Source: Primulina eburnea (lineage: Eukaryota > Streptophyta > Magnoliopsida > Lamiales > Gesneriaceae). From it: a DNA stretch of 64,000 nucleotides. A model generated the notes under the pieces. The model saw only the letters and a program-made list of their open reading frames with translations. It made no database searches and was not told the DNA's origin. Positions 11,296-23,612 of this stretch are shown in pieces (the first letter of the stretch is position 1; the number at the start of each line of letters is the position of its first letter). A program made the position numbers and the translations under genes. Location: positions 6,038,183 through 6,102,182 of the forward strand of contig NC_133117.1 of assembly GCF_022965805.1 (NCBI RefSeq). Reading direction: 5' to 3'.

Positions 11296-12891
11296 ATTGA
11301 GAAATCTTTTGGTCCGGATTTCATCAATTTCATGATGGAAAGTGAACTTCAAAACTTCAAGGAATTAATGAGTTCATCTGAGTGACCTCTATGGAAAGAG
11401 GATATCAATTCCGAAATGGATTCCATTTTACAAAACAATACGTGGGAATTAGTAAATCTTCCTCCGAGAAGCAAACCACTAGGCTGTAAATGGGTTTTCA
11501 ATAGGAAAATGAAATCAGCTGGAACCATAGATAAGTATACAGCCAGATTGGTAATCAAATGTTACCATCAATGTGAAGGGCTTGATTACTTTGACACATA
11601 TTCTCCTATATCGAGAATAACCTCTATTCGTGTGATACTCACAATTGCTGCATTGCGAAATCTTGAAGTGCATCAAATGGACGTAAAGACAGCTTTTCTA
11701 AATGGAGATTTAGAAGAGGAAATTTACATGGAACAACCTGAGGGATTTTCTGCGACTGGGCAAGAAAATAAGGTTTGTAAACTGGTGAAGTCTCTGAATG
11801 GCTTAAAACAAGAACCAAAGCAACAACACAAAAATTTGATAAAGCCATGATAGAAAGTGGATTTAAATTCAGTGAATATGACAAATGTGTATACATAAAA
11901 ACCACTGAAAATGGATATGTCATTTTATGTCTTTACGTAGATTACATACTTATCATTGATAGTAATGATAAGATGATAAAATCCACCAAGAAGTTATTGA
12001 ACTCAAGTTTTGACAAGAAAAATTTGGGCTTAGCCGATGTAATCAGAAAGGCTACTTCTAAGTCAGTTACATTATGTTGACAAAATACTTGAGAAATTCA
12101 ATAAGGATGACTCTGCATTTGCTAGAACCCCGATAGATACCAGTCAACATCTATCAAAGAATAAAGGTGAGAGTATGCCTCAATTAGAATACCCTTGATT
12201 CATTAGATGTCTGATTTACTTAATGAGTTGTACAAGATCAGACATAGCGTATGCAGTAAGAAAATTGAGTAGATTCACGAGTAATCCAGGAGTTGAACAC
12301 TGGAAAGCAATTATTAGATTGCTAAGCTACTTAAGGTCCACTCGTGATCATGGGCTGCACTATACCAGATACCCTGTTGTTATTGAAGGATATAATGATG
12401 TAAATTGGATATCTGATATGAAAGACTTAAAATCTACAAGGGGATTTGTATTCACTTTAGGAGGTGCAGCCACTTGCATAAAAATCTCTAAACAAACTGT
12501 AATAGCCAGATCCACGATGGAATCTGAGTTTATAACTCTTGACAAGTGTGCTGAAGAGGCTGAATGGTTCCGTCACTTCTTAGAAGATGTTCCAGGATGA
12601 GAAAAACCTAGTGTCGGCTATATGCATACATTGTGATAGCCAATCTGTGATTGGATTGACACAAAATTAAATGTATAATGGTAAGTCTAAGCATATACTT
12701 CGTAGAGATAATACCATTAGAAAACTATTCTCTACTGGAGTTATCATTGTTGACTATGTAAAGTCAAAGGATAATATAGCTGATCCACTAACCAAGGGAA
12801 TAAACAGAGAGTTAGTTGCTGAAAATGTCAAGGAGAATGAAGCTCAAGCCTATAGAATAAATTTGTGTGAAGGAAAACCCAACCTACACTG
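11296..12891 (+). pseudogene. Copia reverse transcriptase-RNase H remnant
   Basis: From RIEKSFGPDFINFM the sequence resumes the Copia polyprotein: RT motifs NTWELVNLPPRSKPLGCKWV, DYFDTYSPISRITSIRVIL, HQMDVKTAFLNGDLEEEIYM and LVKSLNGLKQ. A frameshift follows near 11849, then CLYVDYILIIDSND, where the catalytic YVDD is YVDY. RNase H follows from 12223 ([54 protein letters not shown]) and the end VKSKDNIADPLTKGINREL. In-frame stops occur at about 11382, 12198 and 12598. Non-functional. Confidence 0.9.
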
Positions 12892-13371
12892 ACTAGAGAT
12901 CCCAAGAACTAGGTTCAATGGGACAACCTAATCGCACTAATTTGGTATATCACTGTGGGGGTTATCCCTAGCTCATTCCTTATGAAACAGTGAATGTTGA
13001 GGATAAGCTTATGGATTTTAATGATTCTGATGAGAAAAATATAGAATCAACTATGTGAGAGAAAAGTGGGCCGCTTCGAATGAATTGTAAGGCTCAATTC
13101 TAGACTCTCTCGCAGAACCAGACGTGTGTTCATAGCCAAACGAACACAATCATGAGAACTGAATAGTATCAGGAAGAATATTGTGTGAAGTATATCTTAA
13201 TTTACATAAACGACATAACAGTTCAAGGACATCATGTCTACTGGTCAGGTAGTAAGCAAATATATTTCATGAGGGAATGTTCAAAGGGTAAACACATACA
13301 TATCCTATATAGGGTTCAAATGTAGAACTTTGTCACCAAGATTTATATCAATTTTCATTCATGTGGGGGAT

Positions 13372-13928
13372 TGTTGGAAAGTTGAAGTTTGGATAAAATT
13401 ATGTCTCATGAATGTGAGATTGTCTTTGGTTCTCCACATTCTTAAGGTAGTTGAAGAGTTTTGGCTTTTCATATTTTTGAATTAATGGAAGATTAATTGA
13501 GTTAATTAATCTTGCATTACTCTTGGTGTGCATTTTGGAGCTTTTAAATAGTGTGTTCATCTCTTTATTTCATATATATGAAAATCTTATCTCTTTCAAG
13601 CATTCCCTTACATTTCATATTGTTAGCTTTTCATTTGGCATCCGTTAAATTTTGGTGATAAAGCGAATGTACGTTTTCAGTTCGCCATAGTAGTGTCTCG
13701 TGCTAAGTCACTGCTGGTTGTTTCCGTTGTATCCTGGGAAACAGGCGTCCAAGACGATCCTCGAAGCACATACATGAGGGGACAAATTTTTTTTAAGGAC
13801 AATGTACTTAGTACAGGCCTCGGTTTCGTTTACTTTAAGCTTTGCTTTACTGTATTTTTATACACCATTTAGTTCACTGGATTTTACAAAAGTTTACTGT
13901 ACTTTATCATTCGATATATCATGCAACA
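13372..13928 (+). repeat. Copia 3' LTR
   Basis: 557 bp, directly after the purine tract atgtggggga; ends ATGCAACA. Length and sequence differences from the 5' LTR indicate age. Confidence 0.9.
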
Positions 13929-13933
13929 AAAAT

Positions 13934-15063
13934 TGACCAATGTGATTATCTCATCGCAATCTTTGTCTCAGTTGTATTATTTCTCCATATCTTAAATAGT
14001 AGTCTATGGTTATCTATTCCGATTCAATATATGATGTAACATTCCTAATTGCCAACCGGCCTCAAAAGTTTGGTTGTTCGTTCGAGATCGTGACTTGGCT
14101 AAACTGTATAATGTCTAAACGCACATGAAATGTATCTAAGTTATTTCTTAAAAAAATTGTATCAAAGTTTTAGCTTGTAGATGTCCGGCGAGCATGGCAC
14201 AATGATAAAACACTTGGAAGATTAAAAAAAACTTTGTTAATTCGAACTCACTCGACGTCTTGGAAATCAAGTCATATTTGAAAGACATAATCAATTCTGA
14301 AAGACAAAGAGTCGTAGTTGATGTTGCCCTAAATTTCTAGGTACTATGAGTGTATAACTATGGTAATCTCTCAAGACCAGTTTGACGAAACTTGGACTCT
14401 TGAGTGTGTGTACCGTTGAGATGACACTTAATTGTTAGATATGAAAAAATATACATCAAATATAAGTCTTTGATGGTGTTCCTGGTGCCCTTATTTGGTC
14501 ATTCATGTAATTTATATGAATAAATGTGATCCTAATTCGTACGTGTGTACATAACGGTGAATATTTTTAAATACAAGATATTTTACAAGATATAATAAGA
14601 AGATTGATAAAGGTCAATTTTTTTTTATAAAAAAAATCATTTTTTTAATCTTCATTAATACATTTTTAAAAGGGAAAATTGATTTTGGTCGATTATGGAA
14701 GGTATAAATATCATTCAATTGGTGTGTTCTCTAATGATTTTGATAATATTATTCAATTTCAAGAAGACATTTGGTTTAGATCATGAATTAAAGAATTTTA
14801 TTTAGATGCTAAAGATGAAAAATTACTCAATCCTAAATATTTATCATTAGATTTTTTTTCAAAAACCTGAAAAATAAAAATAAAATCGATTATAGAGATA
14901 ATAACGGGAAATGCAAACTTCAACTAGATATTTAATAAATAACAGAAGTTCCACCAAATATCAAACCGAAAACCCTATGAATAAAAATAAAAATAAAGAA
15001 CCACTAAATTTCCTAGTCTAAAACCCTAAACGAAATTCCAATTCGAAAGAAACAAAAACTGAT
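13934..15063. other. 3' flank of the beta-galactosidase gene
   Basis: AT-rich, no gene recognised. It should hold the minus-strand 3' UTR and poly(A) site of the gene that ends at 15064; no single poly(A) signal stands out. Confidence 0.4.
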
Positions 15064-18000
15064 CTAATTACAAACGGCCTCCACCACGAGCCTCTTGTTC
15101 ACTCCAGCATCACAACCTGCTGACCCGAGTGTGTCTTCGCTTGCATGAACCGAGCAAGATTCTTTCCCCACACATTCCTACAAAAACCAGTTTGTAACAT
15201 GATTATTTCTTTGATTAAAAATTATGAACTTCGGAAAAAATTAAGGATGTAATAAAATTATCACTCTTACGAGACAGTCTCACTTATAGTATTTAAAGGA
15301 TGTAGGAGTTTCTATATGCATTAAAATTATATACCTTTTGGACAATGGAGAGCACGTCATTGGAAGCTTCACAAGAGCCCTTCTCGAACGAGCCACAAGC
15401 CCCTCCAACTTCGCCGAAGCTCGCGAACTTGATCTCCGAAATCGCCTTCCCTTGGCACGAAATCTCCATGTGATTGCCCTCGTAGGCGTTGCCGCAGACA
15501 CTTCCCACACGCACTGTATTGAAGTTGACAAGAGACGGGTCGCCTCCGAATTCTTCGAAGAGCACGAGCTCGTTGTCTCCCTCGGTCATGAAAGAACGGG
15601 GCACATGGTACCTAGGAAGTTATATGACTTGTGAACATTCGGATAAAAACATTTCAAATTAATTAAATTTGTGTAACATTTTTTCCTTAATGTGACTAAC
15701 CATCTTTGTGAAGGTTCCCCGCAGTTTGTGGCACATTTCCAGCTCCAGTATCCGCCTCGGTAGTCGCAAGGATCGTTCGAGCAAGTGTCCTCGGTCATGT
15801 AACTAGGCCAATATCGGCCGAGGCTGTTGCCATTAACCCAAGCAAGACCTTTCCCTAGTCCGCGTAAGTCTACTACGACAGAATCGTCACCGATCGGAGG
15901 CTTGAAAGTAGTCTAAAATTTCAAAAAATAAATAGTTATATATATATATATTATATCTTCTTCAACTTAAACAAAATAACACGATAAGTATATATTTTAC
16001 CTTGTACCAAGTGAGCATCCTATTGACAGGGAGATCAGTGGATTGCCATTGGGAATCAGATTTGGGATCAGCCTTAAATAATTTGTCATCCAACCCCTTC
16101 AATCCAATCTTGTAACTCCATTTGTGGCTTGACAAGTCTTTGATGATCGTCTCGTCGCCCTTCTTTCCGATGATCTCGATCGGTCCAGGTAGTCCAACTC
16201 GTACCGAATCAAATTCACCTCCATAGTTCTGTAAAATGAAAAACGATCAGTAACAATAGTAGTAGCAGCAGACATAATTTTCATATCGACGAGTACCGTT
16301 AGTCCAATGGTAGCACTGAGTATAGAGATTTGGTTCTTTCCAGGCTTGAACTTAACATCCTTCTCGAAAACATAGTTAAAAACTCCATAGGTTGCCCATT
16401 GGGAGGCTGAAAATTTCAAAATAAATATTTTCCCATTTTTATATTTTTACAAAAAAAATAATTAAATAATTTCAACATAAGTCTAATGTGAGACGGTCTC
16501 ACGAATCTTTATCTGTGAGACTGAGTCAACCCTACCAATATTTATAATAAAAAGTAATACTCTTGACATAAAAGTAATACTTTTCATGGATCCGTCTCAC
16601 AAAATACGACTCGTGAGATCGTCTCACACAAGTTTTTGCCATATAAATTAATTACTCACCAAGATACTCCCCATTGACATAAGCATGCATAACATGTCCA
16701 GTGGCATTCACACGAAGAGTCATTGTCTCACCAATGATCGGATCGTTCTTGTCAAGATTCACACTGTTCAAAAAAGAAAATTAAAATTAAAACAAATTTT
16801 TTAATATAAAATATATAATTTAGAGATTATATAATATACATCGTATAAATATATACCTTGTCAAGTACCACAGATAATCGCTAACATCATTAATAGCCTT
16901 TTGGTCGACAAGTTGGCCGGCGGAAAGCTGACCCTTGCCGAGAACAACTGGTTCATCGATGATCTCGGGCCTCCATTTCCAGTTCAGTCCGGTCGGCTCG
17001 ACTTCTGCTTCATTCGGCTTCTTCACCATCACCGACGTTTGAGTATTCACCTAAATTTTTCGAAAAGTTTAGGATTAAGTCCATAAATATTTTGAATCCA
17101 CTGCGTTAACATACCTTAGCCGTGTTGTAAGCTTCGGTCTTACAATCGGGTAGGATGCTGACGGACCATGCGGGCACGCGGTAGTCGACCCCGTTGTAGT
17201 TTATGGTAGCATCACTCGAGGAGTTGGCGTTGCCAAGGAAACAACTCGAGACACCATTGTATTTGAACTCAGTGATCTGCAAAAATTCGTCTTAATCAAA
17301 TGTAAAATCATTAAAAACTTTGTAATATAATATAATTAATTATAGAATTTAAAGACATACGTAATTGTAAGATCCCAAGTCGGTATTGTTGTAATCTCCG
17401 TAGGTCAAAACTTTCTCCATCGAATGCAACACATCGTGGAGCTTCTTCAGGTGTCCGTATTTTGGCTGATTCAAATCACCTGCAGTATATATTAAATTTT
17501 AACATTAAAATAAATTTTTACATTTTCAAGAATTATATAAATATTATGTAACGAATTTAGTTTACCATATTCGTTAAGGGGTGCATTGTAATCGTAAGAT
17601 GTGGTAATATAAGGGCCACCTGCGGTTCTTCCGAAGTTGGTTCCACCATGGTACTGTAATAATATATAAACAAAAATCAACAAAAAAAATGATGATTAAT
17701 TTTTTTTTGTGATAATTAAATCACAAACGTAAAAAAAAGATTTATTGGATAAAACCATATAATAATTTTGGAATGTGCCCATATTTTCGAAAAATCGAGC
17801 AACAGAAAACGCGAGATCCTCAGGAGTTCTGTATGGATGTTTGCTGCCCCAGTTCTTGAACCTAAATAAATAAACATTTACATCAAATAAATCATAATAT
17901 TTGTAATAAATATTTCAAATATTTTTTTTTAAATACTAGACTAACCATCCAGTCCAATTTTCTGTCCACATCTTGGGGCTGTTTGGATTATTGGGAGTGA

Positions 18001-18368
18001 ACTGATCACAGTAGAAGCCATTGCATGTGTTGATCTGTCAAATTTCACAATCAAGAAATGTAAATTATATTAAATATTGTAAACCAAGATACATATATAA
18101 TAATTAAAAAAATATGATATATTTACCACAGAGGGAGGGGCATCATCTTCTTGGCACATGATCCATGGAACCCCAATGTCCAGTGAGTTAGCCATGCTTG
18201 CGCACCAATTCATGTACGCTTTTCCAGCATCGCCATATGACGAAATAACGTTTCCATACTCATTTTCAATCTGTAAATAATTTTAAACGTGATTAATTGT
18301 TAAACCTATCGAGCATGTTCTTAAAGGCATATAGCCTAAAGACATACAGCTATTTTCAAAAAAACTGA

Positions 18369-18423
<55 letters not shown>

Positions 18424-19328
18424 CGAACCTGAGCAAGAATGATGGGACCTCCTTGTGATGCAAAGAGGTTCTCTTTCTTTAACATGTCCACTATCAATGT
18501 AGTGAAATTTTGCATCTCATTCTGAAAATATATGGAATTTTTTTAAAATAATAATAAATGTATTTATATTTTATTATTAAAAGGGTTTAGCTAATTACCA
18601 TGTAAACAGAATTGGAAGTTCGAAGCTCAACCCCAGGCAGATTATGCAACCACACGGGGAATCCTCTGAAAATACGCCAAATATAAGCATGTCATTTATA
18701 TTTAACATTTTAAAATCAATATTAAGCTAAAAAATTATAAGATTTAAAATTTTTATTCACATAATATATATATATATATATATCACTTACCCATAATATA
18801 TATGTATATATCACTTACCCATAATATATATATATATATATATATATCACTTACCCATAATTCCATTCTGCACAAACGTAAGGTCCAATACGAAGAACAG
18901 CGTAGAGACCTTCATTCTGGACTGTTTTAATGAACCTCACAAGATCCAAGTTACCCGAAAAATCATACTGGCGACGAAGAGGCTCGTGCGCGTTCCAGAA
19001 GACGTATGTCTCGATGGCATCCAAGCCACCTTCCTTAGATTTCTTGATCAGATCAGGCCACATCTAATCATATGACAATCAAATGAACACGAAGTTAGCG
19101 AATCTCGTTGTTTAAGAATTCTTGTTTAGGTACATAATTTTTTAAAATTAGGTAACCATTTACCTCGGCAGTGCTTCGTGGGTAGTGGATCGAGCCCGAC
19201 AGTATGATTCTACGTTTCCCGTTGATCGTGAGTGCTCTTCCATCGTGCGAAACGATGTTGGCATACGAGGGGATGAAGCAAAGTAGAGCCAAAATGAGGA
19301 AGAGGAAATGGGGTTTCGAAGAAATCAT
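15064..19328 (-). CDS. BGAL7-like: Beta-galactosidase, GH35, BGAL7/15-like
   Basis: Hydrolyses terminal beta-galactosyl residues of cell-wall glycans; the product is secreted. Seventeen exons by eye (minus strand): 19164-19328, 18855-19063, 18599-18665, 18429-18521, 18127-18270, 17946-18034, 17756-17861, 17566-17653, 17361-17479, 17115-17276, 16857-17050, 16660-16763, 16297-16406, 16001-16228, 15701-15912, 15335-15611, 15064-15177. All introns are GT-AG and phases agree, giving 2481 nt and 826 aa, the usual family length. Signal peptide about 1-23; GH35 start [20 protein letters not shown]; acid/base Glu182 in IENEYG; nucleophile Glu251 in [31 protein letters not shown] at 292; C-terminal SUEL lectin domain ending [11 protein letters not shown] and [10 protein letters not shown]. 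No lesion seen. The subfamily call rests on remembered similarity. Start ATG follows a good context (tccaccATG). Confidence 0.96.
16479..16638. mobile_element. MITE inside BGAL intron 12
   Basis: A copy of the GTGAGACGGTCTCAC family fills most of the 253-bp intron 16407-16659. Ends are aatgtgagacggtctcac and gatcgtctcacacaag. The splice sites lie outside it and are intact. Confidence 0.75.
18373..18419. repeat. (AT)n microsatellite in BGAL intron 4
   Basis: An uninterrupted run of AT dinucleotides within intron 4 (18271-18428). Confidence 0.9.
18766..18857 (-). repeat. Triplicated splice-donor motif with (AT)n in BGAL intron 2
   Basis: The block TCACTTACCCATAAT with AT runs occurs three times (donor G at 18854, 18818 and 18790 on the minus strand). 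The minus strand thus has ATTATGG/GTAAGTGA three times. Only the outermost, at 18854, joins in phase with exon 3. Confidence 0.85.
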
Positions 19329-19378
19329 GGTGGATTTGTGTTGTGAGAAATGTGAGTGATGATTTACTAGTGGTATGA

Positions 19379-19385
19379 ATTTATA
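19379..19385 (-). promoter_or_regulatory. Probable BGAL TATA box
   Basis: The minus strand reads cctATAAATtcatacc about 50 nt before the start codon. This predicts a short 5' UTR of roughly 20-25 nt. The spacing is typical of plant genes; the transcription start was not observed. Confidence 0.5.
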
Positions 19386-19760
19386 GGCTCGTTGATAAAT
19401 TTGAAAATTTTGGAGATTTGAATATAGATTAGATATGATAATCGGTTTACAAGATTTTTTTGTTGTTGTTGAGCTAACTTTATTCGGGATTTTATGGTCA
19501 CTGGACATCTTTTTATCTTGGTAAATCTGTAAATAATTCACTCGACAAGTTTAAAAAATGGGAATAAAAAGTAAGTAATTTAAGTGAAAATTTCCATTTT
19601 ACAAATGTTTGTGAGAGAAACTTCCTAGGATTATGGAACGGATATAGATAAATTTAAAAGAGATTTTCAGTTATAGAAATCCACACATATCTATCTAGAT
19701 TTGAATTATGGAACCTAGCTAAAATGGTTATCTACTCTAAAATTCTTTAGACTTGAGAAA

Positions 19761-19900
19761 AATCACATCGGAACAAACTATCACTTTAACTATTTAGAAA
19801 TGAGTAGCTTTCTTGTGAGACGATCTCACGAATCACATCCGAACAAACTATCACTTTAACTATTTAGAAATGAGCAGGTCTCCTGTGATACGGTCTCATG
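19761..19900. repeat. 70-bp tandem duplication
   Basis: Units 19761-19830 and 19831-19900 both begin AATCACATC(G/C)GAACAAACT and end in a version of the MITE terminus (tgtgagacgatctcacg and tgtgatacggtctcatg). The duplication carries one end of the adjacent MITE. Confidence 0.8.
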
Positions 19901-20053
19901 AATCTTTATCTGTGAGATAGATCAACCTACCGATATTCACAATAAAAAGTAATATTCTTAGCATAAAAAGTAATATTTTTCATGAATATGACTCAAATAA
20001 GATATCTGTCTCACAAACTACACTCGTGAGATCGTCTCACATAAGTTTTTGCC
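19881..20053. mobile_element. MITE copy 5' of BGAL
   Basis: GTGAGACGGTCTCAC-family copy with left end tgtgatacggtctcatgaa and right end gatcgtctcacataagtttt. It lies about 550 bp upstream of the BGAL start codon. Confidence 0.7.
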
Positions 20054-20751
20054 TTTAGAAGAGAAATAGGTTATTTGCATTAACATTCCCCACATTTTAT
20101 GCATTTGACATTCATCTCTCTTGTCAAGTGTAAAAATCATGACTTACGAAAGGAGATGAGTGTCAAATACATGCATGAATTGTAGGAGAGTCGAATGTAA
20201 ATTACTAGTTTAGAAACACACTTAAAATTAGATTATATACAATAATTAATTTTTAAAAAACAACCCAATAATTATTTCTTTAAATGATATCTTTTGTAAC
20301 CGATTGAAATTTTTGAAAATTTCATTGAAAAAATATTAAATAATAATCTTCTTATCCCAAATTTCAGAATCTCCAAGATTCCTATTAGTCTAAAATTTGA
20401 TTTTTTTTAATATAGAAAAAACTGATTTAAGTTTAAAATTTCAATGTCTAAATAGCTGGTTGGGCTTAACACTAGAGTCAATAATGTAATATCCAAATCC
20501 AAATATTTCAATATCGAAGAAGAAGTGGATTCAGAACCCAATCATTTTGTGCCTCAAAATTAATGTGCAAAATTAGGGTGATCCGGGCGGATGAGAACTC
20601 TTGGTTTCAGTTAATGAATTTTACATATTAAATTAAATAAATTAGTACATAAACCTATATAACTTATATAAATTTAAACAAATATACGAATTTGTCTCGA
20701 TTTAAGATATATCATAATTTTTTTTATTATTAGATTATTCATATCAATAGG

Positions 20752-20923
20752 AGTGGTGAGACCGTCTCACGGATCCTAATCTGTAAGACGGGTCAACCCT
20801 ACTCATATTCACAATAAAAAGTAGTACTCTTAGCATAAAAATAATACTTTTTCATGGATAACCCAAATAAGAGATCCGTCTCACAACTACGACCCGTGAG
20901 ACCGTCTCACACAAGATTTTGCC
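20752..20923. mobile_element. MITE copy, well preserved
   Basis: Left end gtggtgagaccgtctcacgg, right end gaccgtctcacacaag, interior gggtcaaccctactcatatt and ggataacccaaataagagat. It directly abuts the chloroplast fragment at 20929. Confidence 0.75.
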
Positions 20924-20925
20924 TA

Positions 20926-21129
<204 letters not shown>

Positions 21130-21475
21130 CTATTTTGTTTTTTTCCACTATATTCTTTTCTCAAAATTTAGAATAGACTGACATTTCATGGTCTATTAAT
21201 TTTTTAAAATACCGAGAACATTCATAATATAATAACTATTTTTCTAATGATTACCCACAAATTTTTTAAATTATCCGATAGATTCATGCTAATTTATTAT
21301 TCCAACTCATTAATTTATAAAACAAATCATATTTAAACAAAATTTTCAAAAAGTCATCATAATTAATTACGAATAATCTTCTAATAACTCATCCCGAAAA
21401 ATTATTAAATTCAATATAAATTCTTCGGTTAGGTCAAGAGATTGTTATCTTCTCCGGACAATCTGATTCGGAAAA

Positions 21476-21863
21476 GTGGCTGATCCAATGTCCGAAGAAA
21501 TGGAGATTTCAGCCGCTGACTCAACCACTAAGCCACGAATCAACAAATCCTCTATTCCATTTCTCCACCAACTGCATTTTCGATTGGGCTTTCCAATTTT
21601 TGAAGAAGAATCTCCTTTTTATATATATTTAAATGTCTTATCAAATTCTACAACAATTTTTCAAAAGTTTTGCACGATCAAGTCTACTCGCAAATCAAGG
21701 ACCTCTCCAAAACGGTCAACAATGTCTAAATCAAGCTATTTGCTCGCTCTCTTGCTTTTTACAATTTTGGAAATATATTATCCGTGATCTTGGGCTCTTT
21801 AGAGAAGAGCTGCAAGCTTTTCACCACTAATCTAGATCTTATACGTGAGTCTGAATCTTTGGG
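21476..21863 (+). pseudogene. Unrecognised coding-like remnant
   Basis: An ATG at 21482 opens MSEEMEISAADSTTKPRINK. After a frame change, 21672-21863 is open apart from one stop (LHDQVYSQIKDLSKTVNNV, then IKLFARSLAFYNFGNILSVI). I do not recognise the protein. It ends at the Gypsy LTR at 21864. Beyond the nest, 38286-38545 has another charged coding-like stretch (EMTKFEEDKRRSEEEVAMSV) before a SIRE-like LTR. The two could be halves of a SIRE env-like region, but the frames do not join directly. It may instead be a captured gene fragment. Confidence 0.35.
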
Positions 21864-23592
21864 TGTGAAGACTCGAAATCTTGCAACGGGAAGACCTGTA
21901 TATATCATAGGAGATTACAGCTCATTTTGGGACAATAATTTCGAGTTCCATGCATTCATAATTTTGGAAATTTTAATAACCTATTTTCTCCTCATTATTT
22001 CTCATTTATCAGTATTTTAATGACTAATTTAAAACACAATAAATTAGTCATTAAACTACCTATATTAAGAGCAAAATAATGATAATTAAGAGGAGGTTAA
22101 TGACCATAAATATGTGTTTTTAATATGAGGTTAATTACCATGAATATGTGACATTAAGAGGAGGTTAATAACCATGAATAATGACATTTAAGGTAAGATA
22201 AATGACAATAAATGGAGTGACTATTCACCTCACCCTTGGAGACCTATAAATAGAGGGTCGTCGTTTTAAGGTCTAAGGATATATTGGGAAAGTTAGGGGC
22301 AAAACGATCATTTTACACATGAAAAATGTTATACGTCCTGGCAGTGCCCTGAATGCTGTAATAAATGTTAAAACTTTTATTTTGAACGTTTATGGGATTC
22401 TATGATGAAACATTAATATTAAAAGACATGTTGCATGCTTGGTTTAGAAGAAAAATGATTTATACATGTACGAATTTTTATAAAGAGGTGATTAATTGTG
22501 ACTAATATGATGGTACGATGATTTGTAAGGCCAAAGCTCAGTTGACGGGTGAGAGTGTCACTGATATCCTCGTCGCCCGGTACCGTTGTTATACGTAGAT
22601 GGATCCATCGACCTACAGCTGATACGAAAATCACAATTAAGGATCTGAATTTAATAAAAATATAAACGTATACGTATATGATGAAAGGGAATATGATATG
22701 ATGAGAGGAAAAATGTTTAAGTTTATGTTCATGAAAATCTATTCTCTAAAAGTATTTTCACTATTGCTTGTGAATGTATACGTATTACTTGCTATCATGA
22801 TTAAGGTTTGCTGAGTCAATAGATTCAAGGTGTGATCGATACAGGTGAGCATGATAATGGTGAAGGACTTGATGGTTGAACTAGCTGAACTGAAGGTTTA
22901 CACAACCCGAGGGCTGTCGGTAGTTTTCCGCAACTACGTTTATGATTTAAGTTTACTTTAAAGATTTTATGACCTAAGATCCTTTGAGTGGTTTTGAGAG
23001 GATTTTTTTAAAGAAAATGCTAGTTTTAGGTATGATTGATGATTTACGATTTCATGTTTTGATTGTATTTTTGGGATTTTCAAGTAATAGGTTGGTTGAT
23101 ATTGAAATAGCAAAAAAAATTATATATATGTATAGTGTTTCGGCTGAAAGTATGGATGAAAAAAAATTCTAGTATATTAAAGAAAAATGAGTAGTGAATG
23201 TTTCAGTGTGTGTATTTGTTATCAACTATGATCGATCTGCCCTCACTTTGCTGAGTGTTTCCCAAACACTCACCCCTTACTCTACCCTATCCAGATAAGA
23301 ACAAAGATCAAGTAGATAACGATGAATAAAACATGTTTTGGGGTTGGTAATGAAGTTTCAAGACATGAAGATTACTCGCTTATGGTCTTCATAAGTTTTG
23401 ATTCAAGTTATATAATGCTTCCTCACATTTTATTTCGTTTTGGGAATTTATTGCTGTAAAACAAGATTATTTTGAGTTAATTATGAAATAGACTGGTTTT
23501 GGTTTATAATGAACTATGAGGCTTGTTGTTTGGTGATTATGTGATCGTTGAACAACGGCAGTGTCGACTAACCCCGATCTTGGGGCGTGACA
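21864..23592 (+). repeat. 5' LTR (LTR A) of the non-autonomous Gypsy element
   Basis: Starts TGTGAAGACTCGAAATC, ends GGGGCGTGACA. A TATA box (CTATAAATAGAGG) is at about 22245-22257. The first ~390 bp match the 3' LTR at 37176, but the next ~930 bp match the unrelated-starting solo LTR at 35838-36775. Near 23260 an inverted repeat gagtgtttcccaaacactc may form a terminator-like hairpin. Confidence 0.8.
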
Positions 23593-23596
23593 TTTA

Positions 23597-23612
23597 AGTG
23601 ATATCAGAGTCG
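23597..23612 (+). other. Primer-binding site
   Basis: AGTGATATCAGAGTCGCC begins 4 bp after the LTR end and is a two-mismatch form of the initiator-Met tRNA site TGGTATCAGAGC. The Gypsy element at 46748-52858 has the intact form in the same position. Confidence 0.7.

Larger units (their letters stand above)
7651..13928 (+). mobile_element. Old Copia LTR retrotransposon, TSD aaaat
   Basis: Direct LTRs at 7651-8185 and 13372-13928 start TGTTGGAAA and end ATGCAACA. The element is flanked by aaaat at 7646-7650 and 13929-13933. A purine tract (gtggggga) precedes the 3' LTR. The LTRs differ by many substitutions and small indels, so this is the older type of insertion in the window. gag, integrase, reverse transcriptase and RNase H pieces occur in Copia order but are full of stops, frameshifts and deletions. 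A recognisable TGGTATCAGAGC primer-binding site is missing after the 5' LTR. A solo LTR is nested at 9824-11290. Confidence 0.93.

Noticed and set aside
15338..15634. 98-codon plus-strand frame
   Set aside because: Antisense to BGAL exon 16.
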